Source: Corythucha ciliata (lineage: Eukaryota; Arthropoda; Insecta; Hemiptera; Tingidae). From it: a stretch of 64,000 bases of DNA. This document shows, one piece after another, positions 46,775 to 57,025 of this stretch. Positions within the stretch are counted from its first letter, which is position 1, and every line of letters starts with the position of its first letter. The position numbers and the translations under genes were made by a program. The notes below the pieces were generated by a model. The model saw nothing but the letters and a program-made list of their open reading frames with translations. It did not search any database and had not been told where the DNA came from. Location of the stretch: the NCBI GenBank assembly GCA_038030265.1, contig CM075938.1, positions 10,331,009 to 10,395,008 of the forward strand. The letters are read 5' to 3'.

Positions 46775-47162
46775 TTTTTGGTAGTGCTGCAAAAGAATTA
46801 GGGTGAACTACGTGGAAAACGGAACTAAACGCGACCACTATATGGGACGCTTTATCTTGCACCGTTCTAAGGCTCCATTCTTTGTTTTTTGTCTAAAAGT
46901 ACTAGAACCCCTCATTTTCTTCGCTCAAAGTTATAGTATTCTGGTGATATTTTTTTGGACGGTTTTCTAGAAATGTCCTCCTCCCACAAAAATTGATTTT
47001 CGAATATGCAAGTTCTACAAAAAACTTGCGTATCAAATAAGCTTTCTAATGACCCCTCAACTTCTTGAAATAGTTGTCTGTAAAACCATAAAACATAGCC
47101 CGGATCGTGATTTTTTAAAGGCAAATGTGCATCGAAAGCAAACGTTCAAAGAGAGAATTTAT

Positions 47163-47256
47163 GATAAAACTGCTAGGCGGCAAGATTGATTCTACGATTC
47201 GATCGGCATGAATCGAATCGACAGTTAAAATAGTCTTCCCGCTTAGTAGTTTTATC
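47163..47256. repeat. Inner inverted repeat at the foldback centre
   Basis: GATAAAACTGCTAGGCGG at 47163 matches the reverse complement of CCGCTTAGTAGTTTTATC at 47239-47256 with two mismatches. Between them GATTCGAT and ATCGAATC form an exact 8-bp pair. Confidence 0.75.
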
Positions 47257-47768
47257 ACACACTCTTATTTTAAACGTCGGCTTCCAGGGGTGAATGCGAA
47301 TGACTTTGAGGGGTTAGAACCGCCTGTGAATTATGAAAATTGCACCGAGGTCCACTCGCAATTTCGACCGTTCGTACCATCATCTACCAAAGCTACTTGT
47401 TCCATGGTCTCATCAGATGCATGTCTGGTGCTTGAGCTGGTGAGACCAGGACTGGGCCGTAACCTCAGTGAAATTTTCATACATATTTTGCTTTCGGGGT
47501 ACAATTTCGCTTTAAACATCACAATTTCCTGGACATGTGGACATGGAAGGACATTATCCTGGCTATGTTTTAGGGCGTTATAGACAACTATAATTCAAAA
47601 ATTTTAAGGGATCATTAGAAAATTTATTTGATACGCAAGTTTTTTTGATAACTTGCAGAATCTAAAATAAATTCCGTTAGGAGGGGGAAATTTTTAAAAA
47701 TACACAGGTCCAAAAAAATACCACCTGAAACCTTGAACTATATGAGCAAAGAAAAAGAGGGTTTCTAG

Positions 47769-49727
47769 GGGCCGTATTCAGAAACCAACCTTTACGTCCC
47801 CTTAGGAGCTCCTTTAGTTAAGGTTCCTTTAGCGATTCCTTTAAAAATCGTATTCAGAAACGTTCCTTTAGAGTTCCTCGGCAGTTCCTTTAGCTAAAGG
47901 GGCCTTAAAGCAAATAAACAATGAAAATATGCTTTTAATGGTGACTGTACGCTTTATCATGTGAAACCTCTCGCTATTTAAGCCTTCAAAAGCCCATTAG
48001 TTATCAAAATTGTATGAAATGCCAGCCTATTAACATTGCGTAATTTTAATTTATTGATGAGCGTGGACAAGTTCAAGACCGAAGAGAACCGCAAAGTTTG
48101 TGCGGAAAGCGGCCATTGTCCCACAAGGGAATGCCCTGCTGGAGACTGCGTGATCGAGCAACGGCTACGGTTCTATTTTGGAAAATTCGAATGTAGCCAA
48201 CGGGTGACAACATCTACAAATTCCATCCTTGGGCCGCAAAACACAACTACTTTGAGACTCATCCAGACTCCCGTCACCTACGGAGATTTTAAGCGGAGTA
48301 TATGTGCACAATAATTGCAGCCGACGACACCGGGGAAACCACCCAATCTGAAAAATGGAACGGATGATTCTCTCACTCTTTGGCCACTGGGAAAATATAT
48401 AAGCTGTTTTATTAGCCCCGCAATGCTTTCAGACACTTCCTTTATGTTCACGATTCCACCGGCGTCACCGGTTGGCTGACACCTCGTAGGTCACAAAACT
48501 GTCTGCGACGGCCGTTGCTCGGTACCTATGAGGAATGAGTTTGTCCTGTGAATTTCGAAGGAAATGTAACGCTCTTCAACGTGTGACTCAGAAGACGTTT
48601 TCGTGGAACGCGCAGTATTCGAGTGATAGGCAAAAATCCGTTTAAAACTCCAGGGGAATAACGCAGTTTTCTGCCCCCACTGAAGTTCTAAAGAGGAGTT
48701 TTGGATGGAAGAGAAGCCTTTTAGCTCCAGGGGGTCTCACGAGGTGGCGCCGACAACGATGAGCGAGGGCTTTCGTGCGCCCTTGCGACTGGGGCCTTAT
48801 TCCGAACGGTTGGGAAGAAAATGCCGCAAGAGGGATCCAGGGACCCCGTATAAGACATTATCCCTTCGTGGGAACCACACTTGCGTCATTTTTCCCTGAC
48901 ACCTCTGACCAGGCCGCACTGGCACTGGGGCCTTTTCCTGGCCCCAGCTCCGGCCGCGGTAGTGAGCTAGAGGTCGAAACGGTGCCACTCCCCGTGCACT
49001 TTGACGAAATAATTATTTTCAGACCTATAAATTATTTATTTTGGCCTAGGTTCCAATCCCGTACAAAACGAAAATAATGAAATAGATAGGACGGTCACAC
49101 TTGAAACACAAGGGGAGGCACAACACAAAAAAGATAAATTGACAAATCGTGGTATGGGACCGTCACTTGAAGATTTCCCGTCGCGTAAATTCTCAGTAAT
49201 TTGTGAAAGTTTGACAGCCGTAGAGAAACTTGAACCCTTCAGTCGGTCGACGCTCGACGGATCAAAATCACAACGTTTCAAACAGTCTGATCTGACCGAA
49301 ACGAGACCTTTTGGAGAACCGAACTGGATTCAGATAGTGTGCTTCTTCTGTGTCGCTCATTACGCCATTGGAGATCCGAAATAAGATTGAGCGAGTCGAA
49401 AAACACAATAAATTCTTCCATTTCTCACATTTACCGAGGGAAAATAATTACAGTAGAAACACTACAACACAAGACAAGGCTTAAAGGAACTGTAAAGGAA
49501 GCTCCCGAGCTTCCTTAGAGTTATCATAAGTATAACCAGCAAATAACATTCTTTAAAGGAACCACGAAGGTAAAAGTGGCTTTGTGAATACAATTTTTTC
49601 ATGCCTTAAAGAACTCCTTTACAGTTCCTTAGCCAATGCGGATAAGGTTGGTTTCTGAATACAAATTCCTGCTATAAGGAGCCACAAAGGTTAAGGTCTC
49701 GTAAAGGTGCGTTTCTGAATACGGCCC
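47769..49727. mobile_element. 1,959-bp non-autonomous TIR element, PIF/Harbinger-like
   Basis: The ends are an exact 17-bp inverted repeat, GGGCCGTATTCAGAAAC, flanked by direct TAG on both sides (47766-47768 and 49728-49730). A second GTATTCAGAAAC lies about 80 bases inside each end, and the subterminal regions are packed with TCCTTTAG / CTAAAGGA motifs in opposing directions. A three-base target duplication with GGGCCGTATTC ends suggests the PIF/Harbinger group. The interior holds a 92-codon frame at 48036 and 80-100-codon frames at 48.7-49.4 kb that I do not recognise and that lack transposase motifs. Confidence 0.8.
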
Positions 49728-49990
49728 TAGGACTTTTAGACAAATAAGTAAGAAGTCCAATGTGAGAGATGATTTTCCTGGCTTTCAAAATGTGTGGCCA
49801 ATTTCAAAACTATTTGGAGTAACAGCTGTGAAACCGTGAGTTTCTGCCTAAAAATCAGGACTTCAGTGGAAATCACAAAAAAAATCATGTCTCCTGACTG
49901 GTGCAAGATATAACGTCCGCGGGAAGGTCGCGTTCAATTCCATTTTTCATGCAGTTTCATCCTACTTTTTTTTGTAACACGCCCAAAGGA

Positions 49991-50695
49991 GTTATTCGGT
50001 AGGGGTAGGATGGTATAGGTATATAGGTAACTATTTAAGAATTTAATAACAATGCACCATGTACATAAGTGTCGTTAATTAATAATCACCTATGAAAGCT
50101 GAGACCATCTTCTCAATCTTCGCTGCGTTTCGTGAAAGTTTGGCCGCGCAGCCAGGCATAATGTAGGTAACGTACTGATTCAACACCTTCACAGAGCACG
50201 AGCACTATCACTTAAGGATGTCATAAATTAACAAATAATGAAATTAAATAAAATTTAAACCCCTTACCCTTTACACGAAAAATAAAGCAACTAGTGCAAA
50301 CCACAGAACTGGTATGAAAACAACTGCTTTTGTATAGTTAATAGTTTCTTATTTTAACTTCAATGCTTCGTTTTTAATGAGTGTTTCCAATAGTTTTTCT
50401 CACCCCATGATTTGGACACTAGTAGAAAGGGAAGTGTGCCGTTTTTTTTTTTGTTTACGCTCCCTCTATTATTTATCTGTGCTCGCTGGTTTAGAGACAT
50501 TGACTATCGCACTTAGCCCTGCAGGACGCGCGTCCTGTGAGGTCCGCTTATTTCTAATGTTTTTTGTCACCCTCTCTCGCGCTGTCGGTTAAGAGCGGTG
50601 AGTATTGTAGTTTAAAGCGAGAATTAGAAAACGGAATAAGTTATTTATTTTCTCATTAAATCTGAATGACAATTATTATAATGATTTTTTATTTT
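49991..50695. other. Stretch without a recognised gene
   Basis: It lies between the foldback element and the 3' end of the Penelope-like element. It is A/T-rich, with a 71-codon frame at 50377 that shows no known motif. Confidence 0.5.
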
Positions 50696-50699
50696 AGAG

Positions 50700-52390
50700 G
50701 CAGGAGTGATATCTGGTTTTTAATTTTTTTTGACCGATCCTGCCGGCGTTTTCGTTGTCAGCGGCGTTTCGTCGAGGGATCCTCGCCGTCCTCAGGCTTC
50801 TTTTTTTTGACTTTTGTTTGTAATGACATGTGGTTTTATATTTTTTTAATTTTGAAGGTTTTTAAGGTGTATCTGAGGTGATGATAGGTGTGTAAATATT
50901 GGATAAGTTGTCTAAGTCTCTTTTGTAGTTCATCGTGTTGTGTTTTCTAATTTCTACCATTTCTAGAAATTTTCTGTTGTGTGAGTTGATTTCTTGGTGT
51001 AAAATTTTTGGGTTGTTTAGATCTAGTTTATGTGAAAGTTCTTTGGCGTGTTGAGACAGTGCTGTGAGCGGTGTATTATCTGTTAAGCTGCGGTCATGTT
51101 GTTTTAGTCTTTCTTTTAAGTATTGTTTTGTTTCACCAATATATGCTTGATTACAATTTAGACAGTCTACTTTATACACAACTCCCGATTTTTGGAGCGT
51201 ATTCGTTTTGTCTTTTAGTTTAGAAAAAAATTGTTTGTTAGTGTTGTACGGTTTGTAAGAAATCTTCAAGTTGTTGAATCGTTTGAAGATTTTTTGTAAT
51301 TTAATGGTTAAAGGACCAGTATGTGTGATTGTTGCGTATTTTGTGTTTGATTGGTCATCGAAATTTTGAATAGCTGGTGTGACCTGAAGTTGATTGTTTG
51401 AACGGTGTAGAAATGCATGTATTTCTTTTTTTATGAGTTTAATCGGGTAGTTGTTTGCCAGTAATACTTCTTATATTTCTTTAATTTTTTCTTTGTGATA
51501 ATTTGGGTGCGTTAATTGTACATATCGCTTGACTGTGTTCTTGATGACATTGATTTTGTGTGTGTGTGAGCTATTTGATTTGAAGTTTAATAGTCTACCT
51601 GAAAATGTTGGTGTGGTGTAGTGTCTGGTGTATAGTTGTCCATCGTTGTCTCTGATTATTTCAAGGTCAAGAAATGGAATTTTTTGATATTTTTCTGTTT
51701 CCATTGTAAATTTCATCGACGGTTCGCAGAAGTGGTTGCATAGGTAGAGAAGGTCTTGTACTGATGTTTCATCAATGGCGATTAGTGAGTCGTCGATGTA
51801 TTTGAATAAAATTTTGATTTTTCCTTTGAATTTGTTTTCTATTTGTCTGAATAGTTCGTCAAGGACGATGTCTGCGATGATCGGGCTTAATGGATTACCC
51901 ATTGCTAGTCCGCAAATTTGTTTGTAGAATTGTCCTTGATATGCACAATATCCGGAGTTCAGGCAAAAGGACAGAGTTTCTTCGAAAGTCTTTTGTTCTA
52001 GGTTCGCTGTATTATTTTTGATTTTTGTCCATTGTTTCATTTTTGAAATTGAAGAATCGCTGTTTTCGTTACTCATTTTCTTGCTTTTTCGATGATTTTG
52101 AAAGTTCAAAAGGACGTTGGTTATTCTGCTTCTCAGTAGGTCTTTGGTTTCACTGTTTGTTTCCAAGGTTGTAACAATGTTTTCGGACTCTTTGAGAAGG
52201 TTGATAGTATTTATTTCTTTTTCTTGCGGAGGAATGCAGAATTTTGGTCCTAATTTGAGAATTTCAGATGCGTAATGTGGCATGTTTGTTTTTGATAAAT
52301 TAATGATCCATTTCTTTTGAATATCATCGGAAGCGCAATTTGTTTGGCCATTCTCTGGGGTTATTATGTTTCTCTTTGTCAATCTTGCGA
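50700..52390 (-). mobile_element. Penelope-like element, 5'-truncated
   Basis: The minus-strand element begins abruptly at about 52390 inside Gypsy coding sequence and ends near 50700 after a GIY-YIG endonuclease. Within its 3' region (50740-50800, minus strand) a CCTGAGGACGGCGAGG hairpin followed by GACGAAACGCC gives the CTGANGA ... GAAAC arrangement of hammerhead cores, which Penelope-like elements are known to carry. 5' truncation fits target-primed insertion. Confidence 0.75.
50862..52382 (-). pseudogene. Penelope-like RT plus GIY-YIG endonuclease with one stop
   Basis: Positions 52382 to 50862 form one frame of about 507 codons with a single ochre codon at 51471-51473. The RT part has FCLNSGYCAYQGQFYKQICGLAMGNPLSPIIADI (the Penelope-type motif B region), FKYIDDSLIAID (motif C with YIDD) and KIPFLDLEI. 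After the stop the frame continues through KLIKKEIHAFLHRSNN to the endonuclease, SGVVYKVDC-NCNQAYIGETKQYLKERLKQH, where GVVY and AYIG give the GIY-YIG signature with a CxxC-like pair between. Motif A lies upstream of the truncation and is missing. The family moves RNA copies using this endonuclease for nicking. Confidence 0.85.
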
Positions 52391-53521
52391 GCTATCTTTG
52401 CGACTATGTTTGAGTTCGTGCAGCAGGGCTTGTAATTCTTGATCTTTAACTGTTTCACGAGCGATGGTATCAGCGGTGATGAATTTGCTTGAGATTTGGA
52501 GCAGGGTCTCCGCGTTGAGAGTAGTGACTTCTTCATCCATCACTATTTTCGACGAAATGTTTGAGAAAGGAACTGGGGTGCGAGACAAGCAATCAACGTT
52601 GTCCTTTTCCTCGCTTTTCTTGCATCGAATAGTGTAGTCGAGTCCACTAAGAAAAGAGGCATACCGTAGTAAGCGCGACGATGTCATTTGTGGCAGGGCC
52701 CGGTTGGGATGAAAAATGTGAGAAAGTGGCTTGTTGTCGGTGACTAAAACAAAATTTTTACCGAAAATGTAGTTGAAAAAATGGGTTGCTCCGTAGACAA
52801 TGGCTAAGGCTTCTCGGTCGAGTTGGCTGTAGTTTGATTCAGCCTGCGTCAGAGCTCGGGAGGCGTAAGCAATTGGTCTTTCGTGACCTTCAATTTCATG
52901 GCTGAGTACTGCTGCGATCCCAGTGGGGCTGGCGTCTGTCGTAAGGATAACAATTTTTGGTGGGTCATAAGGAATGAGCACCCGATCACTGCATAATTCG
53001 GACTTCGGGGTCAAGAACGCTGATTCAGCTGCTGTGGACCAAATGAATCGTTCATCTTTTCGAAGTAAACGTCGCAATGGAAACGTCTTTGATGAAAAAT
53101 CTGGAATACATTTTGCGTAATATGTTACTAAATCAAGGAAACGTCTGAGTTCATCGATGTTCTTGGGGTGAGGCATCCGAGAAATTGCTTCAACTTTTAC
53201 AGGGCATTTTTGGATTTTGTTGAAAGAGACTATATGGCCTAGGTAATTGATACTTTCTTTGAAGAAGGAACATCTAGCGTGATTCAGGTGTAGGTCATTT
53301 TTCTGTAGGCGATCGAGACAAGCGATGAGATTTCTTGAACACTCTTCGAGTGTCGAGCCGTGACAAATGATGTCGTCAAAATAGGCGTCAACTTTGGGCA
53401 AACCCTGCAACGATTGAGACATGATTCGATTGAATTCCGACGGTGCAGTTTTTATCCCAAAGCTGAGACTATTCATCCGAATATGTCGATATTGTTTGAA
53501 TTTTGTTTCCTTCTTCATCAA
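52379..53521 (-). pseudogene. Gypsy RT (second half) and RNase H
   Basis: The frame begins SLSFGIKTAPSEFNRIMSQSL (motif B region), then VDAYFDDIICHGS (motif C with FDD), HILGHIV-type LGHIVSF and FLDLVTYYAKCIPDFS. RNase H follows with LTTDASPTGIAAVLSHEI, YSQLDREALAIVYG and VTDNKPLSHIF, ending in KEEKDNVDCLSRTPV-like sequence. The frame is intact over 380 codons. It is cut at 52379-52381 exactly at the junction with the Penelope-like element. Confidence 0.8.
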
Positions 53522-53524
53522 CTT

Positions 53525-53860
53525 TTAAATGAAAGTAGGCCTTGTGTTGTTGTTGTGTTGTTTGTGTTGTTGTGTGTTGAGGTCCAATTTGCAGAAAAAC
53601 TTCGATCCTCTGAGACTATGTAGTACTTCATCTATGCGACGGATAGGGTTATCTGTGACTAATTTCGGATTCACGCCACACTTGTAATCCACGCAGAGTC
53701 TTACGCAACCATCGGCCTTAGGGATAACGACAAGTGGTGATCCCCAATCACTGGTTGCGACAGGAGTAATAACTCCCTGAGATTCGAGTGAGGCAAGTTC
53801 TTTTTCGACTCCCGCAGGGCAAACGGAACGTCGCGTTCCCTAATGAAGATAGGTTGAGCA
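53525..53860 (-). pseudogene. Gypsy RT first half, broken by an ACAAC microsatellite
   Basis: Minus-strand reading gives LESQGVITPVATSDWGSPLVVIPK, RLCVDYKCGVNPKLV and FCKLDLN, which is motif A with its aspartate. Immediately after motif A lies a run of ACAAC/AACAC repeats (plus strand 53541-53580) where the KAYFHLKVDEEG-like continuation should join directly. The continuation is readable beyond it, but another frame break near 53490 separates it from the next segment. Confidence 0.7.
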
Positions 53861-54199
53861 CCTTCTCTGAGTTGTAGTTTTACTTCCGAATTGGGAACAC
53901 AACCAACCCTTTCTTCAAAAACGAGGGAAAATTTTTGGAAAATATCGTCTAGACACGTGACTGTGTTGATTCCAATTGAATTGAAAGGAGCTTATTTACG
54001 AGCATCTATTTCATCGAGATTAATCCTGAGTCCTCGAATCCACATGCGGCCAAGTAAAGCGGCATGACCGGCAGGGACTATGAATATGTCGCCAACCATT
54101 GATTTGGTAGTGAAGCAAAATGAAATGTAAATTAAGAAGTTAAGGGAGGCCAAGAATAGCAGGGCCTGGCGATTCAACGATGAAGAATTCGGTGGTCAT

Positions 54200-55357
54200 T
54201 CATCGATTAGCGTAGGAACAGTCAACTTCAATCGTTCCATAGTGCTTGATTTCAGATCCGTTATACGCTTTTAAACGGACGTTAGAGGGCATTATTAGTG
54301 TCGAGATTTCCGGAGGAAATTTATTTTGTAGAATGCGAAGAGGGATCGTGTTTTTCTGCGCCCCAGTGTCCAGTTTCCTTTCTACTGTGACATACGCATT
54401 TTTGGTTGGTAGTTTGACGGTAACTTGAGCGTATGCTTCATCTTGGCTGTTGTTCCTTGACGTGTTGTGTTCGTCAATGGTGATGTTGGTAAACATGTAT
54501 GATAAACGGTTATCCTCTGGGCCCGGAAGTGATTTTGAGAGTTCATCGATTTGTGTGTTTTTTATGGATGGATCCTCTTCCAATGAATGCAATTTAGAAT
54601 TCCTTGGTAAAAAGCAATTACTGGCGAGGCCGTTAGCAGATCTACATAATTTTTTCCAATGGTTATTTTTTCCGCATAACAAACACTTTTTACCGAACGC
54701 CGGACAGAGTTCCTTTTTATTGAACGAATGATGGAGGCCACAATTTTTACAGTTTCGTTGAGTTGCCGCTACACGAGCAATAGAGGCTTCAGACATTGAC
54801 ATGTTGTTGAATATCTGCAGATTCGACTCAGTTGCCTCAATTGTCCGGCCCAAGGCGATAGCTTTTTCGAAAGTCATGCTCTTGTCCGATTGGAGAAGGT
54901 CTTTTCGGAGTTTGGAGTTTATTGTCCCGGCGATAATTTGACCGAGAATGCGATCGTCGAGGTCAAATTCGTCGAATTCGCACTTTTTTGCTTGATTTTT
55001 GCACCTCGCTGCGAAATCTGTTATACTTTCGTCGTGTTTTTGTACGAGTTTTGACAGTCGGAATCGTGATAGGCGAAAATTTTCTAGTGGAGCAACGTGA
55101 TGGGTGAGCTTTTTCCAGATTGTTTCAGGATCTTTCCGTTCTTCGTCGTTCAGGGTCCAAGAGTTGAATTTCTCGATACCCTCATCGCCCACGAGAAGTA
55201 GGATGTGATCGACCTGCAGTCGCTTTGGAATGTTCTTTACAGAAAAATATAGCTCACATTTTTGCCTGAACAACTTTAAAGCGTTGCCGAGATCGTCCGA
55301 CGACCATTCGAAGGATGGAAGTATGTAATGATCCATCAGCACGTGTATTTTTTGCAC
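54200..55357 (-). CDS. Gypsy gag with zinc knuckles and protease start
   Basis: The 385-codon frame has a capsid-like N-terminal half (WKKLTHHVAPLENFRLSRFRL, ESITDFAARCKNQAKKCEF). Two knuckle-type zinc motifs follow (CKNCGLHH ... C and CLLCGKNNHWKKLC, residues about 205-240). A linker leads to an aspartic protease start, KLDTGAQKNTIPL, whose DTG holds the catalytic aspartate. The stop at 54200 comes soon after, and further protease-like sequence (IVPAGHAALLGRMWI) lies in a separate frame at 54177-53992. The gag is intact while pol is broken. Two-knuckle gag of this layout is common in Mag-type Gypsy elements. Confidence 0.75.
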   Translation of the reverse strand: MQKIHVLMDHYILPSFEWSSDDLGNALKLFRQKCELYFSVKNIPKRLQVDHILLLVGDEGIEKFNSWTLNDEERKDPETIWKKLTHHVAPLENFRLSRFRLSKLVQKHDESITDFAARCKNQAKKCEFDEFDLDDRILGQIIAGTINSKLRKDLLQSDKSMTFEKAIALGRTIEATESNLQIFNNMSMSEASIARVAATQRNCKNCGLHHSFNKKELCPAFGKKCLLCGKNNHWKKLCRSANGLASNCFLPRNSKLHSLEEDPSIKNTQIDELSKSLPGPEDNRLSYMFTNITIDEHNTSRNNSQDEAYAQVTVKLPTKNAYVTVERKLDTGAQKNTIPLRILQNKFPPEISTLIMPSNVRLKAYNGSEIKHYGTIEVDCSYANR

Positions 55358-55389
55358 GCGTAAGTTCGTGATAAACTAGGCTGCCACCA

Positions 55390-55594
55390 TGTTATGTTTT
55401 AATGAAAAGATTTGATTGAAAGCAAGGAGCAATCTTTTATTCCGAGTCTCGATAACAACAACTAAAAAACTAATAAATAAAAACATATATGATAGCTTCA
55501 TCATGTGACAGTGATAATCACGTTCTAAAGGATTGCCCCAAATCAGACAGCGAAGGAAGCTGTCCTCTTTGCTCTCTACATCATCTAGCAAACA
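55390..55594 (-). repeat. Putative Gypsy 5' LTR
   Basis: Its inner edge is clear: minus-strand sequence ends AACATAACA just before the primer-binding-like TGGTGGCAGCC. The outer edge is a guess placed at a TGTTTGCTAG start near 55594; a TGTATAGG start near 55618 is another choice. No second LTR is in the window to test it. Confidence 0.4.
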
Positions 55595-55649
55595 GTAGGG
55601 AATATGAGGCCTATACAAAGCCGCTGTAGAAGAGAACCGAAAAAAGTAC

Positions 55650-55949
55650 TTGGACGTCTCCTTTTCAAAAGTAGTGTCTACAAGTAACAAATTTGACGCT
55701 TTAAATAATCTCAGTGACTCCCTCGAATATGACCAAAACTTTCCCGCTCTTCCTAGTTCTAGCGAATCTAATCGGCGCCGCTTCCGCAAAACGTTTGTCA
55801 GGACGCACCGTTCAGCTAAAGATTCCGGGCATTCCTCAGCCCCTTTCATTAAAGAACAACAACAAATAATTACTGATCCTCACGAGAAAATCCAGATGGG
55901 CGAGTATAAAATGTGCATAGTTGTAGAATTACCCAAGAAAATTTAATAT
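55650..55949 (+). pseudogene. Possible LINE ORF1 fragment
   Basis: The 98-codon frame (MDVSFSKVVSTSNKFDALNNL, FPALPSSSESNRR) resembles the N-terminal low-complexity region of Jockey-type ORF1 proteins, which often has an NKFDAL-type stretch before the RNA-binding part. No zinc knuckle follows before the stop. It lies upstream of a LINE ORF2 fragment in the same direction and could be part of the same element, split by the GC-rich insert described next. Confidence 0.4.
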
Positions 55950-56111
55950 TATTCATAATGGTACAGTAAGTGAAGGTAGGACAAAAAAGAGGACGAGTTG
56001 ACGTGAGGTAATGACCGACAAACGTGGGGGGGGGGGGGTTTGCAAAATATTTCAAATGTCTATGTCGGACACTCGCTTTTGGCTGTTTTATATTTTATCT
56101 AATTTTTATTT

Positions 56112-56242
56112 CGGGCCGAAGTCGGGCCGGGCCGAGACGGGCTTCAGCTCTCAGCCCGGCCCGGCCCGACCCGAAGCCCTGCCCGAGCCAGGAACCATCG
56201 GGCCGCGGGCTGGGCCAAAGCCCGAGCCCGAGGCCATCCCTA
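56112..56242. repeat. GC-rich CGGGCC-type block, hAT-end-like
   Basis: Repeated CGGGCCGGGC and AGCCCGAGCCCGAGGCC motifs end at GAGGCCATCCCTA. The reverse complement TAGGGATGGCCTCGGGC matches a known style of hAT-type terminus. I see one end only. It interrupts LINE-related sequence. Confidence 0.45.
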
Positions 56243-56243
56243 C

Positions 56244-56690
56244 TACCCATGCACATCCGGCCTCCAAAAATTCAAAAAAGCTAACTAAACATTGGTGGAC
56301 GTCGGAGTGTGACAAAGCAGTCCGAGAAAAGAAAGCGGCCCTTGCCACATACAAACACTCACCATCCTTACCAAATTTCGTTTTATACAAATGCAAGACA
56401 GCGGAGGTACAAAAAGCAATATTGCAAGCAATATTCCAAGCAAAACGTTCCTCCTGGAGAACGTATACCTGTAAAAGAAATGTGGTCAATACTGAAACGT
56501 TTTAAGAATATGTAGTCTAATCCTAAGCCCCTCGTCCTTCAAGGAGAAGGGACAGATGATGTCATAAATAATTTATTCCTTGAAGGTCCAGTTCCAAATA
56601 GTCATTTTGAAGCGCCAGCGTATAATTCTCCTATCACAGAACTTTTTTCAATTAGGGAATTGAGCAATGCTCTGAAAACGGCGAATTTGT
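56244..56690 (+). pseudogene. Jockey-like LINE ORF2 fragment (linker to RT start)
   Basis: The frame carries KLTKHWWTSECDKAVREKKAALATY and AKRSSWRTYTC, the W-W-EC-A ... W pattern between endonuclease and RT in Jockey-type proteins. It continues in the next frame as NPKPLVLQGEGTDDVINNLF and FSIRELSNALK, the start of the RT fingers. It stops at about 56690 where reversed family A sequence begins. Endonuclease and palm are both missing. Confidence 0.65.
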
Positions 56691-57025
56691 GGCTGAAACT
56701 GAGGATAAGCGCTAGAAGTTGGGGGAAGGGAGAAAATTGTTAATGCGGTGCTAATTTTTGAAAATCACTGATTAGCGTGGCTAAAAATCAAGAAAAACGT
56801 TTTTTCCAGACTGAATTGAGAAAAAGTGTTAATTCACTGATAAAACGACGTCTACCTCTCTAAAAAACGCCAAGTCGTGGGTAAAATTGATAAAAATCGC
56901 ATCTTCACGGGGGAAAGAACGTTGCTTTGCGGCTAAAATGGAGGAATAGGGTTGATTTGATGGGGCCTGAAACGGAAATAAATAAGGCAGGTAATTGATT
57001 TTCGGGGCCTCGCGGTCTTCTCATT
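56691..57025 (-). repeat. Reversed family A array with end block
   Basis: Units read GATTAGCGTGGCTAAAAATC and GCGGCTAAAATGGAGG. The block closes with GGGGCCTGAAACGGAAAT and CGGGGCCTCG, the same elements as the right-hand end at 38.24-38.34 kb but without a clear CCAGTG terminus. It is thus a third example of an end block placed at the same side of the array. Confidence 0.6.

Larger units (their letters stand above)
46775..49990. mobile_element. Foldback element with a nested TIR element in its right arm
   Basis: The left arm (46775-47110) and right arm (47558-47768 plus 49731 to about 49990) are diverged reverse complements. They share CTTGCGTATCAAATAA, TGTCTAAAAGTNCTAG, AAACATAGCC and TATCTTGCACC in mirrored order. 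The right arm is split by a 1,959-bp insertion. The left arm lacks about 130 bases present in the right. The centre contains a second, smaller foldback at 47163-47256. No transposase is seen, so it is a non-autonomous element. Confidence 0.8.
52379..55594 (-). mobile_element. Ty3/Gypsy element (gag-pol) with 5' LTR edge, damaged
   Basis: On the minus strand the order is an LTR-like segment (about 55594-55390), a primer-binding-like TGGTGGCAGCC at 55389, gag with zinc knuckles, protease, RT and RNase H. Pol stops at 52379, where Penelope-like sequence takes over, and no integrase or second LTR is seen below that. Frameshifts and an ACAAC microsatellite break the RT. Confidence 0.75.

Noticed and set aside
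48036..49384. Frames inside the TIR element as a possible transposase
   Set aside because: Each is under 101 codons, with no DDE or DNA-binding motif; the element looks non-autonomous.
55376..55849. 157-codon minus-strand frame with a hydrophobic stretch, which might look like a membrane protein
   Set aside because: It spans the presumed Gypsy LTR and the opposite strand of the LINE ORF1-like frame; the hydrophobic run lies in LTR sequence.
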